DNA of 31,421 nt, from contig JAHBMJ010001516.1 of NCBI GenBank assembly GCA_018398765.1, positions 2,501-33,921 of the forward strand, written 5' to 3'. The translations under genes were made by a program, and so were the position numbers. The notes under the pieces are model-generated. The model had not been told where the DNA came from and did not search any database. It saw only the letters and a list, made by a program, of their open reading frames with translations. The stretch comes from Chromera velia (taxonomy: Eukaryota > Sar > Chromeraceae). Of this stretch, positions 30,360 through 31,421 are shown in pieces (position 1 is the stretch's first letter; the number at the start of each line of letters is the position of its first letter).

Positions 30360-30529
30360 CTACAGAATCTGAAGCCCCCGCCAAATCGATAAACTCGGAA
30401 TGGAAGAGGCAACAAGGCTTGCTGCTTGCAGACTCAACGCCTTCCGCCCACTAGAACCATCCGGTGTCAACACCGGAAAGGGCAGGCTAGCATTTCCTTC
30501 GAACAGTCCATCCGCACGGGCCAATGCCG
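30360..30529 (-). CDS. Possible terminal exon of a minus-strand gene entering from beyond the right edge
   Basis: After an acceptor-like TTTGCAG (minus strand, ending 30530), one frame is open for 56 codons to TAG at 30362-30360. It reads ALARADGLFEGNASLPFPVL then TPDGSSGRKALSLQAASLVA, a composition typical of protein rather than of repeats. The same frame stays open upstream to about 30615 (84 codons in all, no stop). No partner exon was found between 30640 and 31421, which is mostly microsatellite, so its other exons would lie outside the window. Function unknown; it may also be a chance frame. Confidence 0.25.
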
Positions 30530-30700
30530 CTGCAAACATTCCACCACAGATGCATTGAGTGCTTCTTCCCTGTTGTGCATTGTTGGAAGGAAGGACGCTC
30601 GCAGGGTTCGAGCCTGTGATTCAACTTCAGAGAAAAACACTCTCGAGGTAAACATGTGTGGACATGTGTGTCAGTGTGCTCGTGTACGTCTCTGTCTCTA

Positions 30701-30703
<3 letters not shown>

Positions 30704-30778
<75 letters not shown>

Positions 30779-30808
30779 AGAGAGAGAGCGAGAGAGAGAG
30801 AGAGAGAG
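30704..30808. repeat. Alternating (GT)n(GA)n(GT)n(GA)n microsatellite
   Basis: Two GT blocks and two GA blocks alternate, suggesting duplication of a GT-GA compound repeat. Confidence 0.95.
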
Positions 30809-30969
30809 CACTTTCTCCAGTCCATCTTTTCTGCGCAGTGTCGCCACTCCCACAGGTGTACCCGCCTTTTGATGCAGAACAAACAGAAAGAAAAAGGAAA
30901 AAGAAACGAGACAACGAAGGACGACGGAAAACAAAAGGAACAAAAACAGAAGAAAAAGGGATGCATACA

Positions 30970-30977
30970 TACACACA

Positions 30978-31048
<71 letters not shown>

Positions 31049-31062
31049 GGAGAGAGAGAGAG
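30970..31062. repeat. (AC)n(AG)n compound microsatellite
   Basis: AC run with one ATAC break, then AG run with two GCGA/GGGA breaks. The AC part is complementary to the GT blocks at 30704-30770, so a fold-back is possible. Confidence 0.95.
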
Positions 31063-31421
31063 AACTGAAGTGGATTGCCCGACCTTGAGCTTCGCTTTCT
31101 CTGTTTTCCCACTTTCCTGCATCATGCAGGAGGGAAGACATGCAGGCGGGCAATGAGGGTCCTTGTTAATGCAGGGAAGACCTGTTTTCCCTCCTGCTTT
31201 TCCTCTTCTTCTTCTTCTTCTTCTGTGTTTCTCTCTGTGCCCTTTTTTTTCTGTTCTCCCCTTCCTGTCTTCTTCCCTCCTCCCGTCTGTCTGTCGTTGT
31301 TTCTTTAGTGATTTCTGCCTTTCTTCGCTCAGTCTCTGTGCGTTCCTTCCTGTCTCTCCTGCCTTCATTCTTTCTTGCGTCTTTCTTGCATTCATCCCTT
31401 GCTGTTGCGCCCCCCCCCCCC
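31063..31421. other. CT-rich right edge ending in a C homopolymer
   Basis: No gene seen. CTT repeats at about 31201-31222, then CT-rich sequence to a run of twelve C (31410-31421) at the very end. A homopolymer at the edge often marks the end of an assembled contig. Confidence 0.6.

Noticed and set aside
30597..30625. tRNA-like B box (GGTTCGAGCC)
   Set aside because: No matching A box, acceptor stem or anticodon arm can be folded around it.

Overview
The window is nuclear DNA of a eukaryote, most likely an alga with a complex red-lineage plastid. A chromerid such as Chromera velia is my best guess, and the species is inference. Evidence: genes are rich in spliceosomal introns and sit among long microsatellites. 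One intronless gene encodes bacterial-type ribosomal protein L20 behind a signal peptide, followed by a transit peptide that starts with Phe, the entry signal of complex red plastids. The palindrome TGCATGCA, a known apicomplexan AP2 target, recurs through the window.

Layout: (1) 149-2632 (+), 3' end of a gene ending in a leucine-rich repeat and a long coiled coil. (2) 2633-3963, AT-rich spacer with tetranucleotide repeats. (3) 3964-4713 (-), intronless four-helix membrane protein, divergent from (4) 5430-6116 (+), plastid-targeted L20. (5) 6117-9149, spacer with an ~850-bp polypyrimidine tract and an AT-rich block. (6) 9150-15364 (+), ten-exon polytopic membrane protein of unknown family; one intron holds a ~720-bp TGTC/TGTT minisatellite. 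(7) 15365-19059, gene-poor, with a non-LTR retrotransposon relic at 17641-17925. (8) 19060-23498 (-), six-exon gene with a GLTSCR1-type motif, probably a SWI/SNF (ncBAF-like) subunit. (9) 24837-27883 (+), four-exon single-pass membrane protein, divergent from (8). (10) 27884-31421, mostly spacer, with one weak exon-like frame at 30360-30529 (-).

The four spliced genes were rebuilt by hand from frame and phase. They close without frameshift or internal stop and share an odd splice grammar: 14 of 21 donors have C at intron position +3 (11 are GTCAG), and all 22 acceptors end in GCAG. This is the most interesting signal here. It predicts a compensating change in U1 snRNA or another route of donor recognition.

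There is no sign of an operon, CRISPR array, prophage or rRNA/tRNA gene. The genes have no evident shared pathway. Most long reading frames in the repeats (for example 12413-13378 and 6788-7846) are translated simple repeats, not genes.
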